A stretch of DNA of 64,000 nucleotides from Paralichthys olivaceus (taxonomy: Eukaryota; Chordata; Actinopteri; Pleuronectiformes; Paralichthyidae), in NCBI RefSeq assembly GCF_024713975.1, contig NC_091104.1:16077580-16141579 (forward strand). Reading direction: 5' to 3'. The notes under the pieces were generated by a model. It was given only the letters and a program-made list of their open reading frames with translations. It was not told the DNA's origin and made no database searches. Positions 59,171-64,000 of the stretch are shown here, one piece after another. A program made the position numbers and the translations under genes. The first letter of the stretch is position 1, and each line of letters begins with the position of its first letter.

Positions 59171-62100
59171 CCCGGGGGGGGCTTGAGCAGACAGGTCAGT
59201 ACAGTCAGGGCTTCCTCCCTGAACCCCACAGCCCCATTATATACCCCTCTGTCCTGTCTCATGGATCCCATGGTCATAACAAGGTTTCATTGATGGCTGT
59301 CGCACAGGCCGCACTGAAGTTTAGTCTTTGTTATATGCTGCTGTTGATGTTACCCCATTGACCCCCACGCTGGAGGGATTCCCACCGACACTGGTGACTG
59401 ATAATTAGCGAGAGCCTGCAGTCGAAAACACTTTGAAGTCATCTCTCGGCTAATTGTTGTGTCATTCCCCCCTTTTTTTTTTCTCTCAAAGCTCACTGGT
59501 GGTAAACAGGACGTAGGTAACGGTGGGGCCAGTGGTCTGTTCTGACTCGATGGACGCAGGGGGAAAAGGTTTAATGGATTGAAAAATAACAAATTTATCA
59601 TGCTTAATGGGAAGCTATTCAGGTCAAATTGACCCCATGCGGGGGGTTAAATCGCATCATAACTTTCTGGTGCTCGACCTTCACTGTTAATTGGGAGCAG
59701 GGAAGAAGATTTTTCATTCACCTAACTGTTGCTGAAGAGAGCACATGACTCTCTGCTTGGAACCAGTCAAGCATGAGGCCCATCCTGCTGCCGTCAAATG
59801 TTTTTATTTCGTTTTTTTTACTGCATATGAGAAGAAAGAGACGCTGCATGAAAGCACAATCGGTTTGGCCCCGGCCTACACACCATACCACAGTGTTGTG
59901 TCGGAGGGTGGGAGGCGCGTGTCATCAGTGAGTCAGACACCAAATTGAGGCTCTATGCATCATCTGTTCCCAGCAGTAAAGGTAAACAGACCTTAACCTG
60001 CATTACTCAACAGGACGGCAGCTTAATATCGAAACAACTGACAATTTTTGGTAAATCTCTCCTTTTATTGCGGTCAGAAGTTGAGTGGGTGGCTTCGGGG
60101 GTGGAATGTGAGAAAACTGTTCTTCAGTGTCAGACAGTCACAGTTTCTGTGCCACAGATGTTTGTTCTAGAAACCACAAAATAATTGTGTAGACGGACAT
60201 GAGTGCTTTAAAAAAACTATCATAAGTTACAGCTGACAGTGTTGTTAAAACAAAAAGATTTGAAGGCAAACATACAGAGCATTGTTGTATCTTTTCATTT
60301 TAGCTTTGTTTCTCATTTCTCATTACAGGCTGTTTTGTTGATGCCTGTTTGAAAAGGTGTTGAAAAAGGAATCACCCTCTGGAGGCAACTAAAGGTGTGA
60401 GTGAGTATAAAACTTCCTTTATTACAGGTCCTGCTTTAAATATAAAACCCCTTTTATAAGACGTACATAACAGTAAAGTTAAAGAAGAAATAGATCCAAA
60501 GTGGTCTGAAAATCTGTGAGTTTCTTTTACGATATAACACCAAAAAGGATTCAAGCAGGAGTGTGCTCAGCTTGCGAACCTTTTAAGAACCAGTTTGCTT
60601 TTTAATGTGCTGGAGCCATCAAGGCACATCAATGTATCACTTTGAACGTCTCTGATTTCTAAGCAACACTAGTGCCACCAGACCACATCTCTTTTTGGTT
60701 TTATCTAAATAAATATCCAATATTCTTTACAGACTACAACACAAGCTCTGTTTTTTTAAACGCTGGTCACAGTTTTTTGATTGGTCTTATTGGTCTCATG
60801 GTCTTATTGGTCCCACCGGTCGCGATAATCCTGCCCCCAGCCTCTGATGTAAGTGTTTGTTTCTTCTAGACCAGCAGTGCTTGAGTCAAACCAGTTGCTC
60901 TGTCAGAGAGCCAGTTCTTCAGCAGGTCTAGAACTAGTTAAAGATCAGGCACTGCCTTGGTGTTACACTGGATTCAGATGGTTAACTCACTAAGTCATTG
61001 TCAGACAGTTGACATGAATTTCACCCATGGCCTAATTTCTAAAATATTCCTCTGCATCATCCATGTTTTCTGTGTTAAAACTGTTTTGATTTGAGCCATC
61101 AGTTTGTCCTTTTTATGAGATAAGTGTGTGAGGCATTTTTTTCTCCTGTGGTGGTTTGGGGGATGTTGGGTAATTGCAGCAGATATCCATTTACTGTGTA
61201 TCCTCTTGGTAAAGCTGCTAATGTGGAAAATGCTTGACCTTGATTTTCCATGGTCTGGTGGTGGAGACATCATGAAACAACGTGAACTGCACGGGGACCA
61301 AAACTGTGAGGCATCCAGCCATCTATCACCCCTTCAGGACAAATACCAGCTGAGCCAGTCCAGCAGGCCCAGTCGCCAGGTCACAGCCAGGAGGACCAGA
61401 AGCAGAGGAGCCCATGGGGCCTGGGGCCAGCGGCTGGAGAGGCAGCTGAATTGAGGTTGAGGGGGCCAGGAAAATTGAATGGGAGGGGAGAGAAAGGGGG
61501 GGAATGGAGGAGGAAAGCTGCGGGTGAACAGCCAGGATGATCTATCACACACATTAACTCCTCCCTCTGCTTTTTCTTTAGTGAATTCTGCTAAAGCCAA
61601 AGAAAACATGACGACTAAATACTCAGAATGTGCAAGAACGCATGTCGCACAAGGCACCATCTCCATCCCGCTCTTATTTAGACTTTGCTGCCACTTTTGA
61701 TGTATTCTGTGACTGCATGTTAATCTGAATGTTTTAGTCTACATCTGGCTAAGGACTGAATGGGCCCCACATCTTTGGAAAATGTATGTTTTCTGGAAAG
61801 TTATGGCAAGTTCTTATTTGACCTAATTGGCTCCACCCTTTGAATCTGCTCCAGTGGCGTTTATCATGCAGTAGCATGACATCATTGTGTGTATTGTTCA
61901 CCAGAGACACTTTTAAATCAAACTTCAAGAGACAGAAGGGCTACACCACAAAATCCAAGGCTAGAGGAGGGAATTTACATAACTTAGCAGTAGATTTTCA
62001 TGCTGACCAGAGTTAAACAATGTTGGCCAGTGTGTATTTCAAAGGCCCACAAAGGCTGCCATCAATAAAACAAGCTTTATGTAATAAACTAAAACTGTAA

Positions 62101-64000
62101 ATTATATTAAATACACAGGAAACTTTCACTTAAGGTTACATAAGAGACAGAAACAGAACATTTGTGATCACATATCTTGGTTGTGTTGTAATGCAGCTTC
62201 CTGGATAACATTTTAAATAGCAGAGATGGTTCTGCTTAACGTTAGTAAAGTATTCGGTTTACCTGAAAGAGCTATAAAACCACGTTCGCTTGAGTAAACT
62301 GAACTTGTGTTTCTACAGTGAATGAGAGCTCAGAGGCAAACATGTGAAACTGTGCAGTGCATCGTCTAGAATTCAGACTAAGGGCCCTTTCACGCCTTGC
62401 TGGTAGTAATACCATATTTATGTTACAGTGACAACGAAATTTACAAAATGAATTGGTTCATTATTTTCTCCATTGGAATGCTGAGACTATTTTTTAAACA
62501 CTTTATTCAGAAAATATATAATCGCCAAATGGACAGCACACAAGGTCAAACACATGCTAATCAATGTCACATATAGTTAGATGCGGCCCACAAAGGTGAT
62601 GACAACATGACATGTACTTATGCTCCCTACATTACAGTGTGAAACCATAACTAACCAGGTCGCATGTAAACAATGTAACGAAGACATACAACTTGGTCTG
62701 GACATTCAGGTGTTAAAACATTCTAACATGCTTTACATAAACTGAAAGAGTTTATTTAAAAAGTTAATTCAACTTTTTAAGTTGCAACAACTTGATGGAT
62801 TACTTTAAACTAACAAAGAGATATAAGGTAACACAGTTTAATATAAATACTTATTTATATATATTTACATATTTATTCACCTTCTTCAAGGCAATCGATC
62901 AAATTTTCAGATTTTACAATACATGAGGGGACAATGGAGCTTGGTTACCTTGCTCCTGTCCACTGCCCAGTTTATTACATCGGGAGAAAATCCACAAATC
63001 TGTCCTGCGAGCCCCTGGTGGCTATTCATGAAAATCAAGAGCACGACAAGGAAGCTTCTGAGGTTTGCACATAAAACCTTTAGTGCCCATCAAGTCAGGC
63101 TCAGAACTATCTGCAGGTCACAGTCCCATGCTGATAACATCACTGGAAGATGGATTTAGTCTTTTTTTTGTTTCTTCACAATGACCTCTAACACCAGGCT
63201 TGACTTCATGTGATGCATTTGGCACTTCTACAGCCACACAGGGGTCCATCTGTATCTCAACATATCATGAATCATTATTTCTCTAAAACCAAAATTGCTG
63301 GTCCTCTGGTGAAGCCCTTTCACAGGGGCCAAAAGGGCAATTTGTATGAAGGAAGCAGTTCATCTTAACTTTGCTCCAGTTTTCTTTCTAATTTCTCTTA
63401 GCACTGACTTCCCAGGCAGCTCAAAGCCGTTAACTTAACATCTCACACCCATAAATGACTGAGGCGATCATTCACACGTGAAGTAATGCTGGGCGGACAT
63501 ATTGTTGGTGATGAAATGGATCAGAAACATAGCCAATGGAACTGGTTCTGTCCAATTTAATCATGTTTCTGGATTGCTTTGTTACTTGAAAGCAAACTGT
63601 GGATGGAGGTGATAGATTTCCCCATAGTATTCAGCGATGTATAACAATACCATGCACAGTTTACATATATAGTATGTGCTAAGTACATACATATACAACT
63701 CTAACTTTTTCTTCAAGCAAAGCCCTGTAAAAAAACTACAAGTATCATGAAAGACAAAGTGGAAATGCTTGTCTTAAATAACGCCCATGTGACCTACTTC
63801 TATTACCCACCTGACAGCACTTCATTCATACAAGCTGGGAAAGACCCAGCAGTCCTTGGCCTAAGCACATTACATTTATCCTGCTTTATCTTCAACTGTT
63901 TCCTCTTGTTGCGTGAATGCCTGTTTTATTAGAACTGCCCGATCTGTCACAAAGCACAATGGAGGTCTTCTGTAATATTCCTCCCAAGTAAAAACTCTCA
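59171..64000. other. Gene-poor right edge, no supported gene
   Basis: No exon with credible splice borders or family match. A short ATG frame at 62923 begins with a signal-peptide-like segment (MRGQWSLVTLLLSTAQFITS) but continues into unrecognised sequence. The rest is AT-rich single-copy-looking DNA. Confidence 0.35.

Noticed and set aside
62923-63159. ATG frame beginning with a signal-peptide-like segment
   Set aside because: After the hydrophobic start the sequence resembles nothing known, there is no credible exon border, and it does not match the LTBP2 N-terminus expected by synteny.

Overview
The window is vertebrate genomic DNA, almost certainly from a ray-finned (percomorph-like) fish. 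The genes are intron-rich with GT-AG junctions, introns are mostly short (about 80-900 bases), long (GT)n arrays are common, and the interspersed repeats match types widespread in teleosts. Working exon by exon I could build complete, in-frame models for seven protein genes, plus one exon of an eighth gene that runs off the left edge. I found no bacterial, viral, CRISPR or operon features. Layout, left to right: (1) 1-1.6 kb, one MIT-domain exon of an RPS6KL1-like gene (minus strand) and a possible first exon. (2) 2.6-11.2 kb, a minus-strand cluster of olfactomedin-4-like genes: a decayed fragment (3.0-3.8 kb) and two complete secreted paralogues (5.5-7.3 and 9.4-11.1 kb) with the same five-exon layout and TATA-like promoters. 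(3) 11.9-15.7 kb, LRRC74A (minus), head-to-head with ANGEL1 (16.6-21.8 kb, plus), which lies tail-to-tail with VASH1 (26.7-30.5 kb, minus). (4) 32.4-34.4 kb, FCF1 (minus), head-to-head with AREL1 (35.4-45.2 kb, plus) across a probable bidirectional promoter. (5) 45.2-47.3 kb, the likely AREL1 3' UTR. (6) 47.3-64 kb, a gene-poor stretch of repeats, microsatellites and unassigned unique sequence. LRRC74A, ANGEL1, VASH1, FCF1, AREL1 and RPS6KL1 all map to human 14q24.3, and the relative orientations of LRRC74A/ANGEL1/VASH1 and of FCF1/AREL1 match the human ones. This is an ancestral linkage block with internal rearrangement; the olfm4-like cluster is the non-syntenic insert, since human OLFM4 is on chromosome 13. 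The genes do not form one pathway: FCF1 acts in rRNA processing, AREL1 is a HECT ubiquitin ligase, VASH1 a tubulin carboxypeptidase, ANGEL1 a CCR4-type EEP-fold enzyme, LRRC74A an uncharacterised LRR protein, and the olfm4-like products are secreted. The most notable points are a roughly 197-residue N-terminal extension of AREL1 with SAM-like motifs and added membrane segments, a roughly 200-residue Lys-rich C-terminal extension on LRRC74A, and the birth and decay of olfm4-like copies. I did not find a convincing wholly new system.
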